Shown: positions 1 through 8,653, numbered from the stretch's first letter. The stretch is 64,000 bases of DNA from an uncultured Coriobacteriia bacterium (GCA_959608885.1 CAUHSG010000003.1:62001-126000); one strand, 5' to 3'. The notes: generated from the letters alone by a model not told the origin. Numbers and translations are program-made.

Positions 1-1355
1 TGGCCATACCAGCTGATGGGCGGGTTCATGATGGCTTCGGGGATGCGGGTCTTGGGAATGAACGAGGGCTTGGTGCCGGTGACGAAACCTCGATAGGCGG
101 CACCCAGGCTGGGGATGTTGGTGGAGGGGGGAAGCACATCCAGCGTCGGGATGCCGAAAAGCGTCCACTCGAGGAACTTGAACTGGTTCGCTCCGGGTTT
201 GCCAACGCCTTGCATGCCCAGGAGCGCTACCTCCAGACGTGCCGGCTCGTGGGCGAAGCAGCTGCGGATGAAGCTACCGCCGTTGCAATGCGCGATGGAT
301 ACCGCATGCTTTGCCCAGTAACGCGCGAGGGCCTTGATGGTGTATGCGGGAATCCCGCAGATCTTCTCGGCCCACTTGGGCGTCTTGGGCACGCCGTCCT
401 CGCCGCCCAGGACATAGTACTTGAAGTTCTCGAAGCCCACGGCATGCGTCTCGAGGTAGTCCTTGTCGTACGTATCTTCCTTGATCCAGGTGTAGGCGAT
501 TGCGAGCTGCAGGGCGGCGTCGGTGTTGGGAAGCACGGGAATCCACTTGTCCGCATGGACGCCGTTGGCATAGTTGACGTCGGGCGCGATGTGGATTTGC
601 CTCACGCCGATTTCCGTAAACCAGAAGCACAGGCGGCTTGCCATCTGTCCGCCCCATCCCAGTGGCGTCGTCTCGGGGTCGCATCCCCAGAACAGCACGG
701 CATCGCCGTTTTCCGAGATGTCCTTGATGATGTTGTTCTGGAGGTTTTGCTGGCCGAGGGGATCCATGCCCCAGATGTGCTTGGCGCCCCAGTACCAGCC
801 TTCCCAGGAGTCCGGCTGACGGGATTGGATCGTGAATCCACCGCAAAGGTCCAGCAGCTGGGAGATGCAGCCGTGCGAGGCGTGGACGACCTTCGTCTCG
901 CCGTGGCCGTCGATTTCCAGCAAGATGGATTCCGGACCGTATTCGTCGTGCATGCGCTTTATCTCGGCAGCGCAAATCTCGGCCGCCTCGTCCCAGGAAA
1001 TGCGCTCGTAATCAGACGACCCGCGGTTCTGGGGGTTGCGCTCGCCATCGGGGTCCCAATCGACGCGCTTCATGGGGTAGGGGATGCGGTTCTTGGAGTA
1101 GACGCGCTTTTTGTAGCATAGCGAGAGCGGGGACATGTGGGTCTTGAAGCCCGGCTCGAATACATGGCCCCTTGCCTCGATCTTCCAGGCATTCAGCTCC
1201 TCGGGGGTCTGATGCTCGTCAAAGTGGAAGGGACGAATGCGGATGATCTTATCGTTCTCCTCGTCGATGTCGACAGTGCAGGCGTTGCTCCCCAGGCCAA
1301 AGCTGTCAAAGCCCAGGCCCTTGATTATGGGAGTGCCCTTCACATCGTTGCTCAT
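1..1355 (-). CDS. Transhydroxylase/catechol-dehydroxylase-like molybdopterin oxidoreductase, large subunit (C-terminus cut by window edge)
   Basis: About 451 residues are visible; the gene runs off base 1. The translation resembles the large subunit of pyrogallol-phloroglucinol transhydroxylase: IPYPMKR near residue 91, YERISWDEA near 116, and PDSWEGWYWG at 181-190. As in that enzyme there is no N-terminal Cys cluster for [4Fe-4S]. From recalled family knowledge, the Pelobacter enzyme uses His144, Asp174 and Mo-ligand Ser175; here His151, Asp182 and Ser183 fall at matching places. Gut catechol dehydroxylases belong to the same branch. No Tat signal is seen, so it is probably cytoplasmic. The start is ATG at 1355 with GGAGAAGGAGC just upstream and an in-frame stop behind it. 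It is the last visible gene of the operon starting at 4387. The substrate cannot be read from sequence; an aromatic polyphenol is an inference. Confidence 0.85.
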   Translation of the reverse strand, partial: MSNDVKGTPIIKGLGFDSFGLGSNACTVDIDEENDKIIRIRPFHFDEHQTPEELNAWKIEARGHVFEPGFKTHMSPLSLCYKKRVYSKNRIPYPMKRVDWDPDGERNPQNRGSSDYERISWDEAAEICAAEIKRMHDEYGPESILLEIDGHGETKVVHASHGCISQLLDLCGGFTIQSRQPDSWEGWYWGAKHIWGMDPLGQQNLQNNIIKDISENGDAVLFWGCDPETTPLGWGGQMASRLCFWFTEIGVRQIHIAPDVNYANGVHADKWIPVLPNTDAALQLAIAYTWIKEDTYDKDYLETHAVGFENFKYYVLGGEDGVPKTPKWAEKICGIPAYTIKALARYWAKHAVSIAHCNGGSFIRSCFAHEPARLEVALLGMQGVGKPGANQFKFLEWTLFGIPTLDVLPPSTNIPSLGAAYRGFVTGTKPSFIPKTRIPEAIMNPPISWYG

Positions 1356-1434
1356 GCTCCTTCTCCTCTCATGCGTGGTTCTTGCTATCGGTCATGATGG
1401 CGCCGCGAGCCGTGCGTCCAGACAGTCCGGATGC

Positions 1435-1662
1435 CTATGCGCCCGGCTTGGGCGGGGTCGGCACCGTGGGGACCTTGATTCCCGGGGCGGGAACGGCCGG
1501 AGCGCCGGGAGCGCCGGGTACGGTCGGGATGCCGGCCGAAGGAGGTGCGGGGTCGGCCTTGGCTCCGCAGTTGGGACACTGGTCCAAGGTGGGATCGACC
1601 TCTGCCCCACATTTGGGGCATTTCACGGGGCCGGCATCAAGGGAAGGCGGTCTGAAGCACAT
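1435..1662 (-). CDS. Small zinc-ribbon protein with Pro/Ala/Gly-rich tail
   Basis: This 75-residue protein has two CxxC knuckles, CPKCG and CPNCG, forming a zinc-ribbon of the kind found in many short bacterial proteins. The rest is a low-complexity tail rich in Pro, Ala, Gly and Val. A longer reading frame reaches 1707, but ATG at 1662 is preceded by GAAAGGAAAGATC and is the better start. It lies between the ferredoxin subunit and the transhydroxylase-like subunit on the same strand, so it is probably co-transcribed. No function is known to me. A role in metal or cofactor handling for the molybdoenzymes is only a guess from position. Confidence 0.7.
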   Translation of the reverse strand: MCFRPPSLDAGPVKCPKCGAEVDPTLDQCPNCGAKADPAPPSAGIPTVPGAPGAPAVPAPGIKVPTVPTPPKPGA

Positions 1663-1768
1663 GATCTTTCCTTTCTTTTTTGTGCCCTCCTTGTCAGGGG
1701 GAGGCAAATTTCACGGTAATTGAGCGCCGGCGGATGGGCTGGATGGCACCCGCCGGCACAAGGAGGGC

Positions 1769-2092
1769 CTAGGTAAAGAGCGCCATTTTTGGCTTGTCTA
1801 ACTTGTCCTTCAGCTCTTCGAAGGTTCCGACGTAGATGCAGCCAGCTTGGCAATGTTGCATGCAGCTTGGGGCCTTGCCCGCGGCCTGCCGGGGTGCGCA
1901 GCGGTTGCAGCGGTCTGTGGGAACGGGAACGAACTCGTATTGCCACTTTCGCTCGCTGAGCTGGTCGGGACCGATCTGATGCAGCTTGATGCCGTATTTG
2001 TCGGGCCCGAGGCCGTTTTCCTGCTGGCAGGCTATCTCACAGGTGTGGCAGCCGGAGCAGTACTCGTAGTCGATGGCGATCATCTGTCTCAT
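1769..2092 (-). CDS. 4Fe-4S ferredoxin-type electron-transfer subunit (short DmsB-like)
   Basis: The 107-residue protein has an N-terminal CSGCHTCEIACQQ motif (Cys12, 15, 18, 22) and a second Cys-rich stretch, CNRC followed by CMQHCQAGC, enough for two [4Fe-4S] clusters. It resembles the beginning of DmsB/NrfC-type small subunits but is much shorter than the roughly 180-220 residues usual for that family. It starts 6 bases after the stop of the MopB gene, with GGGGAG upstream, so the two are translated together. It is the likely electron carrier for the MopB subunit encoded just before it and possibly for the transhydroxylase-like subunit two genes later. Confidence 0.85.
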   Translation of the reverse strand: MRQMIAIDYEYCSGCHTCEIACQQENGLGPDKYGIKLHQIGPDQLSERKWQYEFVPVPTDRCNRCAPRQAAGKAPSCMQHCQAGCIYVGTFEELKDKLDKPKMALFT

Positions 2093-2098
2093 CTCTCG

Positions 2099-4387
2099 TC
2101 ACTCCCCAATCTTCTCGATGCTGCAAAGCTGCGATTTGTACGAGGCACCCAATCCGACCTTGCCGGGGCGCATGGGAACCAGCTTGTTCACGTTGGACTC
2201 CATGACGCCGAAGAGCGTGCCGTCTTCCGGTCCCCGCTCCGGGAACCACCAGGCATGGTCAGCGGATACGGTGTCCTTGCGGATGCGTACGGTGAGGTGC
2301 GCCTTGTGCTTGCACGATCCGTACTGGTTTTCGAGCTTCACCCAGTCGCCTTCGTCGATGCCGTACTTCGCCGCGGTTTCGGGGTGAATCAGCACGGTCG
2401 GTTCCGGGTGCAGTCTGCGCATGGAAGGGCTCTGGCGATGTTCGGAGTGGAAGAAGCCCCAGGGGCGGGCGCCGGTCGTGAGCACCAGGGGGTACTTCTC
2501 GGCAAGTTCCGGGCAGGATACCGGGCTTTCCGGCGGCTCTTCGTAGTCTGCCAGAGGCGACAGGCCGAACTTGACCATCTCGGGACAATAGAAGTTGTAG
2601 CGACCCGTCGACGTGGCAAACCCGACGCTTCCATCCCAGCGGAGCATGCCCTTCTCGTTCTTGTTGTACTCGAACTCGGGATAGGCCCAGGTGCGCTCTC
2701 GCAGTTCCTCGTAGGTGTAGCCGGTATCGCGCAGCAGGTAGTCGTAGAAACCCTCCTCGTCATCCCACTGCTTGTATTCGTCTGTCGTGAAGTGGCTTCC
2801 GACCTCGTAGATGATTCGCTGGTCGGACTTGCATTCGCCAAGGGGCTCGACGGCCTGGGCAATGGCGCCAAGGGCGTAGGGCTGGTGTCCTGTGATGCCG
2901 ATGCGCTCGGCGAAGCACGCTGCGGGCAAGACGATGTCTGCGCATGCCAGTGCCGTCGGCGTCATGAACAGGTCCACGACGACGTTGAAGTCCATGTTCT
3001 GCAGCGCCGGCAGAATGCGCTGGGGCTGGGCACCCATGCACGCGATGGCGTTGTTCTGCATCATGAACATCGCCTTGATGGGATAGGGCTCGCCGGTTTC
3101 CATCGCCTTGAGCAACATGTCGGGGCTGATTGCCGCCATCGCCTTGAGGGCCGGATAGTCGAAGTTCATGGTTCGGCCCTGGTCCTTCACGGGCTCCGAA
3201 CACTCGGCCCACACCCTGTCACGCGGCATCCACGTCACGCTCATGTCCCATACCGGATTGGCGGCGACCATCGTGCCGGGCTTTTCGAAATTGCCCGTCA
3301 AGGCCATGAGGTCGAAGCAGGCCATGCCGGTGATGAAGCCCTCGGAAGTGTGGTCCATGGCCACGCCCCACTGCAGGCAGGCGTTCTTGGCGCGACCGAG
3401 CGCACAGGCAGCCTCGACTATCAGGTCCGCATCGACCCCGCAGGTCTCAGCTGCGAACTCGGGCGTGTATTTGGCGACGTTCTCCTTGAACTCATCGTAT
3501 CCGTAGCACCAGTAGTCGATGAAGTGCTGGTCCTGCAGGTCGTTCTGGATGATGACGTTGCACATGGCGAGTGCGAGGGCGCAGTCCGTGCCGGGGCGCA
3601 CCTGGAACCAGTATTCGGCCTTGCCGGCAAGCCAGGTAAGGGTGGGATCCATGACCATGAGCTTGCTGCCGCGTTTCATGCACTCGACGATCCAGTGGCC
3701 CAGGGTGCCGTCGGAGTTGGCGACCACGGGATTGTTGCCCCAGACCAGAATGTACTCGGGGCGTTCCCACTCGGGATTATCGTAGCGGTCGGGGAAGAAC
3801 TGCGAGTAGTCGCAGATGTAGAGGCCACCAGCCTTCAGGGCCGTGGAGAAGATGCGGGGCGCGTAGCATGCCTGGCCGGAGAGGAAACCCGTGCCGTAGT
3901 TGGGGGTGCCGAAGTACTGCGCCATGAGGGGTCCGTACCCGTTGATGTCTCGACCGGTTCCCTGGGTGACCCAGATCGCCTCGGGGCCATAGGTATCGAT
4001 GACCTTCTTCATCTCGCGTTCGATGATTTCGTATGCCTCGTCCCAGCTGATCTGGGTAAACGCGTTCTTGCCGCGGTCCTTCCTGTCCCGCTTCAGCGGA
4101 TGGCGCAGACGGTCGGGATGGTAGAGCATTTCCTTGAAGGCGAGGCACCGCGGACACAGGCGACCTTGGTTGTACGGGTTCTCGGGATCGCCCTCAATCT
4201 TCTCCAGGACGCCGTCTTTGACGTACATGAGAACACCGCAATTGTCGTGGCATCCCGGTCCCGAGCGCGCGTTCGAGCGAATGACGGTGTAGCCGTCCTC
4301 CTCCCATGTCCACTCGTGTCCGGTCGGATCGTCTTGAGTCGGTTGCCTGAGCGCGATGCGCTCCTCTTCCGTCAACTTGTTTCCCAT
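2099..4387 (-). CDS. Molybdopterin-dependent oxidoreductase, acetylene-hydratase-like clade
   Basis: The 762-residue protein is a complete MopB/DMSO-reductase family catalytic subunit. Cluster cysteines are Cys46 and Cys50 (PGCHDNCG) and Cys78/Cys81 (RLCPRC), a Cx3C-x27-Cx2C set that lacks the first Cys of the usual CxxCxxxC. ISWDEA follows at about 113. GQAC puts Cys174 where the Mo/W thiolate ligand lies in acetylene hydratase and formate dehydrogenase. The C-terminal part has the dinucleotide-binding features of MopB enzymes. There is no Tat signal, so a cytoplasmic location is likely. It is the first gene of the operon and is divergent from a LysR gene. The reaction is unknown: the family includes hydratases, reductases and dehydroxylases. 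Confidence 0.9.
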   Translation of the reverse strand: MGNKLTEEERIALRQPTQDDPTGHEWTWEEDGYTVIRSNARSGPGCHDNCGVLMYVKDGVLEKIEGDPENPYNQGRLCPRCLAFKEMLYHPDRLRHPLKRDRKDRGKNAFTQISWDEAYEIIEREMKKVIDTYGPEAIWVTQGTGRDINGYGPLMAQYFGTPNYGTGFLSGQACYAPRIFSTALKAGGLYICDYSQFFPDRYDNPEWERPEYILVWGNNPVVANSDGTLGHWIVECMKRGSKLMVMDPTLTWLAGKAEYWFQVRPGTDCALALAMCNVIIQNDLQDQHFIDYWCYGYDEFKENVAKYTPEFAAETCGVDADLIVEAACALGRAKNACLQWGVAMDHTSEGFITGMACFDLMALTGNFEKPGTMVAANPVWDMSVTWMPRDRVWAECSEPVKDQGRTMNFDYPALKAMAAISPDMLLKAMETGEPYPIKAMFMMQNNAIACMGAQPQRILPALQNMDFNVVVDLFMTPTALACADIVLPAACFAERIGITGHQPYALGAIAQAVEPLGECKSDQRIIYEVGSHFTTDEYKQWDDEEGFYDYLLRDTGYTYEELRERTWAYPEFEYNKNEKGMLRWDGSVGFATSTGRYNFYCPEMVKFGLSPLADYEEPPESPVSCPELAEKYPLVLTTGARPWGFFHSEHRQSPSMRRLHPEPTVLIHPETAAKYGIDEGDWVKLENQYGSCKHKAHLTVRIRKDTVSADHAWWFPERGPEDGTLFGVMESNVNKLVPMRPGKVGLGASYKSQLCSIEKIGE

Positions 4388-4429
4388 GCTAATCCTCCTG
4401 AATATGAAGACGCTCTCTCGACTCTACTT

Positions 4430-4464
4430 GGATTATATGGAGGCGATTTAGGAGGATATAATCC
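4430..4464. promoter_or_regulatory. Divergent promoter dyad between molybdoenzyme operon and lysR
   Basis: A perfect 9-base inverted repeat (GGATTATAT and ATATAATCC, 17-base spacer) lies in the 218-base gap. The right arm contains TATAAT reading toward the LysR gene; the left arm contains TATAAT on the minus strand reading toward the MopB operon. The arms could be two outward-facing -10 boxes with overlapping upstream elements, or a LysR operator. No clear -35 could be assigned to either. Confidence 0.5.
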
Positions 4465-4605
4465 GAAAAGGGGATTACTGATGTTCTAATCGGATGACCT
4501 CGTCGCGATGAAACGCAGTCAAATGAGGTGCGTCTCCCGAAGAGGGACTGACTTGAGCTACCATGATGGACAAGAGGTACCGTTGCAGGAGGAATAGACT
4601 TCACC

Positions 4606-5535
4606 ATGCGCATCGACACGCTTTACGAGTTCATTTTGCTCGCGACCAACTTGAACTTCACCGATACCGCCAAGAGCTTCTTCATAGCCCAGTCTGCACT
4701 GAGCAATCACATCTCCAAGTTGGAGCGTGAGCTGGGCGCGAAACTGTTCACCAGGGACAACAGGTCCGTTGCTCTCACCAAGGTGGGAAAGACGTTTCTC
4801 GAAGACGCGAAGAAGATCGTCGCAGATTACGAGCGTGCCCTCGATAACGTGGCCATGTGCCGTCAGGGGACATCGTCGCTTCTGCGCATAGGGTTTCTCC
4901 TCGGATCCTTCGGCTCCTTTCTTCCCGCGACCTGCCTTCGTTACCGGGAAGAACATCCGGACGTCGAGTTCTCGCTCAAGGTCCTCGACATCGGCGAGGT
5001 CCAGGCGGCATTGAACGATGATCAGATAGACATCGGATTCACGGTGTTCGCGCATGAATTGCAGGGCGGTGGATTCGACTACCGTGTCATCTACGAGGAC
5101 CGCTACAAGCTGGCCGTCCCAAAGACCCATCACCTGGCAAAGAAGGAGAGCCTTCAGCTCGCGGACCTGAAGGGCGAGAAGCTAATGGCCCCTCGCTTCA
5201 ATCCGCTCAAGGGCACTCTCGCTGAGATGAACGTCATGCTGCGCAATGCGGGAATCGAGGTGCTCAGCAACCAGCATGTCGTCGACGCCGCTTCGCTCAT
5301 GACGACTTTGGTTGCCACAAATCAAGTGGCGTTGGCGCTGGATCATCTGAGTGTCTACGATGGCCGTGGTGATTTGAAGTTCCTTCCCATCGAGGACGAG
5401 CGCATCAGAATTTGTGCTGGCCCCATGTGGCTGCGCTCCAACGACAAGGAGACCATAGTCCCCTTTGTGGAGTATCTATGCGATGCGTGTGTTGGCCTCA
5501 CGAAAGAGGAGCTCTTCTCGGGCAGGCCGTTTTAA
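4606..5535 (+). CDS. LysR-family transcriptional regulator
   Basis: The 309-residue protein has an N-terminal LysR winged helix (residues 1-60, with AQSALSNHISKLERELG as the recognition region) followed by the usual effector-binding domain. GCAGGAGGAAT precedes ATG 4606. It is transcribed away from the MopB/ferredoxin operon, the standard arrangement for a LysR protein controlling its divergent neighbour, and MFS and DASS transporter genes lie downstream on its own strand. The inducer is unknown; by analogy it would be the substrate of the molybdoenzymes or of the transporters. Confidence 0.93.
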   Translation: MRIDTLYEFILLATNLNFTDTAKSFFIAQSALSNHISKLERELGAKLFTRDNRSVALTKVGKTFLEDAKKIVADYERALDNVAMCRQGTSSLLRIGFLLGSFGSFLPATCLRYREEHPDVEFSLKVLDIGEVQAALNDDQIDIGFTVFAHELQGGGFDYRVIYEDRYKLAVPKTHHLAKKESLQLADLKGEKLMAPRFNPLKGTLAEMNVMLRNAGIEVLSNQHVVDAASLMTTLVATNQVALALDHLSVYDGRGDLKFLPIEDERIRICAGPMWLRSNDKETIVPFVEYLCDACVGLTKEELFSGRPF

Positions 5536-5602
5536 TCTAGCGCGATCGACCTTTGCTGTATGCAGTTTCCGTATCAGTGCGTTTCATGAAAGGCTTCCCG
5601 CC

Positions 5603-5671
5603 GTGCACAGTATGCACAGCTGGGACCTTCGATATCTGTATTTGGGGCTAAAGCCTCGGCCTTTCTATAAT
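5603..5671 (+). promoter_or_regulatory. Possible operator and promoter of the MFS gene
   Basis: In the 212-base gap before the MFS gene there is a short dyad, GTGCA-CAGTA-TGCAC (5603-5617), shaped like a LysR half-site pair, and a TATAAT at 5666-5671. No convincing -35 is present at normal spacing. Nothing else is recognised in the gap. Confidence 0.35.
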
Positions 5672-5747
5672 CCGCGGCGAGAGGGGTGACGGCTGTCCTT
5701 TGGCCTGCTCCCTGAACGGATGAGTGCCATTCGGCAAGGAGAGCCCC

Positions 5748-7007
5748 ATGAAGAAACCGTTTTATGGAAACCGCCTGATTGGCATATTGGGGTTCATGTA
5801 CTTCTGCTCGTCAGGAGTGATTCTCCCTGCCGCCAACGTCATCAATCCCCTTATGCTCGAAGATGCCTCGATGGGGCTCACGGGCACCCTGTTGGGCATG
5901 GGCTTTTCCCTCTTCGTCCTCTTCCAGGGGCTGTCAGCGCCCGTTATCGGCGCCTTGATCGATCGCATCGGAGCAAGGCTCACCATGGCTATCGGTGCCG
6001 TCGCCCTGCTTGGGGCCTCGCTGGCCCTCGCCTTCCTGGTCTCGTCTCCCATCGCGTACTTCATCTGCTTCGGCATCATCGCGAGCGTGGGAGCGATGAT
6101 GGCGGGCCAGCTCTCGACCCAAAGCACCATAGGTGCCTGGTTTGTCGCCCGAAGAGGCGTTGCCATGACGGCGACGATGTTCATCGGGGCAAGTTCCGCT
6201 TTCTTGCTGCCCCCCGTCATCGAGGCGATTATCGGCTCCTGCGGCGGCTCCTGGCATAGCGGGTGGTATCTGATCGCCGTCTTGAGTGTCGCCATGATTC
6301 CCGTGGCGCTCCTATTGGTCAAGAACAAGCCATCCGATCTTGGCCAGCTTCCAGATGGAGCCAGCGGTGCGGGTGATATGGCCGAGAAGCGCAAGGACTT
6401 CAAGGTTTTCAAGCGCGAGGAATCGTTTGCTTTCCCCCAGGTTCTCAGAACCCCCGCCTTTTGGCTCATCGCCCTCGCGGCGACGGGAGGCTTTGCAGCC
6501 TACAGCTTTGCCACGTCCCAGGGCATGATTCACTTCACGACAATCGGCATCGAGCGCTCCGCCGTGGTCATGGGCGTTTCCGTCATGGGAGGCGCGAGCC
6601 TGCTGGGAAAGCTCGTCATGGGATCGCTGTCCGACAGGGTCGAGCCGGTGCGCATCATCAGCATTGCCGCCCTGCTCATCGCCGCGGGAATACTGACGGC
6701 TGCCGTCGCCTTCAACGGTGCCATGATGCTCATCTACTACTTCTGCACGGGATTCGGCTTCGGTGCCATTACGGCGACCTTTCCCACGGCAATCGCAAAC
6801 TACTTCGGTGCCGGCGCGTTTTCCAAGAGCCTGGGCGTGGGCATATTCGTCACCACGATCATCGCCTCGGTTCTGCCTCTGGCAGGGGGTGTCATCTACG
6901 ACGCCTGCGGCTCCTGTTCTCCGGCGTTCTTCCTTGCCGCGGTGGTTGTCGTCTGCTGTGCGGTGTGTGGTTTCTTCGTCAGGTTCCCCAAGAGGTCAGT
7001 TATCTAG
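5748..7007 (+). CDS. MFS transporter, oxalate/formate-antiporter-like
   Basis: The 419-residue protein has about twelve hydrophobic segments and the layout of the OFA branch of the major facilitator superfamily: the MFS motif around GALIDRIGARLTM in the 2-3 loop, a central basic loop near residue 200, and GSLSDRVEP in the matching second-half loop. The frame is open from 5724, but ATG 5748 has AAGGAGAG at correct distance and begins MKKPFYGN, typical of the family. It lies between the LysR gene and a DASS permease on the same strand. It probably moves a small organic anion; the substrate cannot be assigned. Confidence 0.85.
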   Translation: MKKPFYGNRLIGILGFMYFCSSGVILPAANVINPLMLEDASMGLTGTLLGMGFSLFVLFQGLSAPVIGALIDRIGARLTMAIGAVALLGASLALAFLVSSPIAYFICFGIIASVGAMMAGQLSTQSTIGAWFVARRGVAMTATMFIGASSAFLLPPVIEAIIGSCGGSWHSGWYLIAVLSVAMIPVALLLVKNKPSDLGQLPDGASGAGDMAEKRKDFKVFKREESFAFPQVLRTPAFWLIALAATGGFAAYSFATSQGMIHFTTIGIERSAVVMGVSVMGGASLLGKLVMGSLSDRVEPVRIISIAALLIAAGILTAAVAFNGAMMLIYYFCTGFGFGAITATFPTAIANYFGAGAFSKSLGVGIFVTTIIASVLPLAGGVIYDACGSCSPAFFLAAVVVVCCAVCGFFVRFPKRSVI

Positions 7008-7159
7008 TTTGCCAATCAGTAATCGGATTATCGAATCACGACTTCCTCAAGCCCGTACATACAATCAAGCTAGAACTGGGAGGTTGGAGAGGAGGAGGGT
7101 TATAGAGGACATGAAGAAGTGAGAAATACCGATTTTCTAGTATCAAAGGAGGAAAAGGA

Positions 7160-8575
7160 GTGGAAAGTACAAACGTATCAATGCCAAAACGCCTGATTGG
7201 CATTGCCATTGCTGCAATCTGCATCATCGTATCTTGCTTCATTCCGGGCAGCGAGGCGCTATCCGCCGAGGGCGCTAGGGCCTTGGGCCTGCTGTTGGCC
7301 CTCGTTGCCTTGTGGATCACCTCTGCGCTGCCTCTGGGCGTCACCGCACTGCTCATCGTCGTGCTGTGCCCCGTGCTCGGAGTCGTGCCCAATCTCGGAG
7401 GCGCCATCGGTGGCTTCGCGAGCCCCCCGCTGTTCTTCATCATCGCGGTGTTCTCGCTGCCGGTCATCATGATGAAAACCAACTGGGGCGTTCGTCTCAT
7501 GAACGCGCTTCTCAAGTGGACGGGTAACAATACGCGCAAGCTCGTGCTCGGCTTCATGATCGCGACGACCATCGTGTCCATGATCATGTCCGACGTGCCC
7601 TGCACCGTCTTGTTCATGGGCTTCGCGCTCACGATCCTCAAGGCGGCGGATGCAAAGCCCCTCAAGTCCAACCTCGGACGCTGCCTCATGATCGGCATTC
7701 CCGTTGCGGCCGTTACCGGCGGCATGGCTACTCCCGCCGGTAGCTCCTTCAACGTGGTCGCGATGGGCATCATGCAGAAGGTGACCGGAGGCGCGGGCGT
7801 GTCCTTCCTGGACTGGGTTATCGTCGCCCTGCCGGTCGTCATCCTCATGACTCCGATCACCTGGTTCTTCATCACCCAGATCTTCAAGCCCGAGCCCATT
7901 TCCGATTCTTGCCTGCAGGGCATTCGCGACCAGGCTGCTGCAGCTACCAAGGTCGAGCCTCACGAGGTCAAGGCCATCATCATCATTGTCGGCCTGTTGG
8001 TGCTCTGGATTGTCGGCAACTGGGTTCCCCTGCTCAACGCGACCGTGGTGGCCCTCATCGGCCTGGCGGTCATGTTCCTTCCGGGCATCGAGCTTCTCTC
8101 GTGGAAGGAATTCCAGGAGTCCGTGCCCTGGGGTATCGTGATCATGTGCGGCACCATCATGTCCTTGGGCAGCGTCGTCGAGAACACCGGCGCCGCCACG
8201 TTCCTTGCCGGACTCATCACCGACAGCGGCATCATGAGCCTGAACTTCGTCCTTGCCCTGGGCATCATGCTCGCCCTGCTGTACCTGCTCCACACGTTCT
8301 GCCCCATCGGCGTTGCCATCCTCGGCATCTTCCTGCCTGTTCTCATCACCATGTGCGCAGGCTTCGGGGTGTCCCCCGCGGTTCCCACCATCGCGCTGGC
8401 CGTCGTGGTCGCAGGCAACTACATCGCCCCTGTGAATCCCACCGTCATGCTGACGTTTGGCGAAGGTTACTTCACCTTTGGCGATATGGTGAAGACGGGC
8501 ATCGTTCCCGCCATCGCGCTCATCGTCATCATGTCCCTGTGGATGCCCTTCATCTGCGGCGCCCTTGGAATATAG
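7160..8575 (+). CDS. DASS/SLC13-family anion permease
   Basis: The 471-residue, strongly hydrophobic protein matches the divalent anion:sodium symporter family (SLC13, including CitT/TtdT-like and sulfate permeases). It shows the two family helix-break regions: GSSFNVVAMG in the first half and PVNPTVMLTFG near the C-terminus. Translation starts at GTG 7160 with a strong AAAGGAGG; the next ATG is eight codons further in and has no such signal. It lies downstream of the MFS gene and ends in a strong terminator shared with the convergent fix operon. A dicarboxylate or other organic acid is the likely cargo. Confidence 0.85.
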   Translation: MESTNVSMPKRLIGIAIAAICIIVSCFIPGSEALSAEGARALGLLLALVALWITSALPLGVTALLIVVLCPVLGVVPNLGGAIGGFASPPLFFIIAVFSLPVIMMKTNWGVRLMNALLKWTGNNTRKLVLGFMIATTIVSMIMSDVPCTVLFMGFALTILKAADAKPLKSNLGRCLMIGIPVAAVTGGMATPAGSSFNVVAMGIMQKVTGGAGVSFLDWVIVALPVVILMTPITWFFITQIFKPEPISDSCLQGIRDQAAAATKVEPHEVKAIIIIVGLLVLWIVGNWVPLLNATVVALIGLAVMFLPGIELLSWKEFQESVPWGIVIMCGTIMSLGSVVENTGAATFLAGLITDSGIMSLNFVLALGIMLALLYLLHTFCPIGVAILGIFLPVLITMCAGFGVSPAVPTIALAVVVAGNYIAPVNPTVMLTFGEGYFTFGDMVKTGIVPAIALIVIMSLWMPFICGALGI

Positions 8576-8589
8576 CCCTGAGGGTTCGA

Positions 8590-8624
8590 GTCGGGAAGCT
8601 TGCCAGCTCATCGAGCTTCCCGAC
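8590..8624. terminator. Hairpin after the DASS gene
   Basis: GTCGGGAAGCT (8590-8600) and its exact complement (8614-8624) give an 11-bp stem. No U-run follows. It lies 14 bases after the DASS stop and may protect the 3' end or act together with the next hairpin. Confidence 0.5.
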
Positions 8625-8653
8625 CATCCATCAAATGAGCTGCCCGCATAGGA

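Noticed and set aside
1847..4489. 880-residue plus-strand open frame opposite the MopB gene
   Set aside because: It is the antisense shadow of a clear MopB gene; GC-rich third positions keep the opposite frame open and no family motif is seen in it.
8578..8600. tRNA-like T-arm (GGTTCGAGTC)
   Set aside because: It is the left side of an 11-bp hairpin and no acceptor, D or anticodon arm can be built around it.
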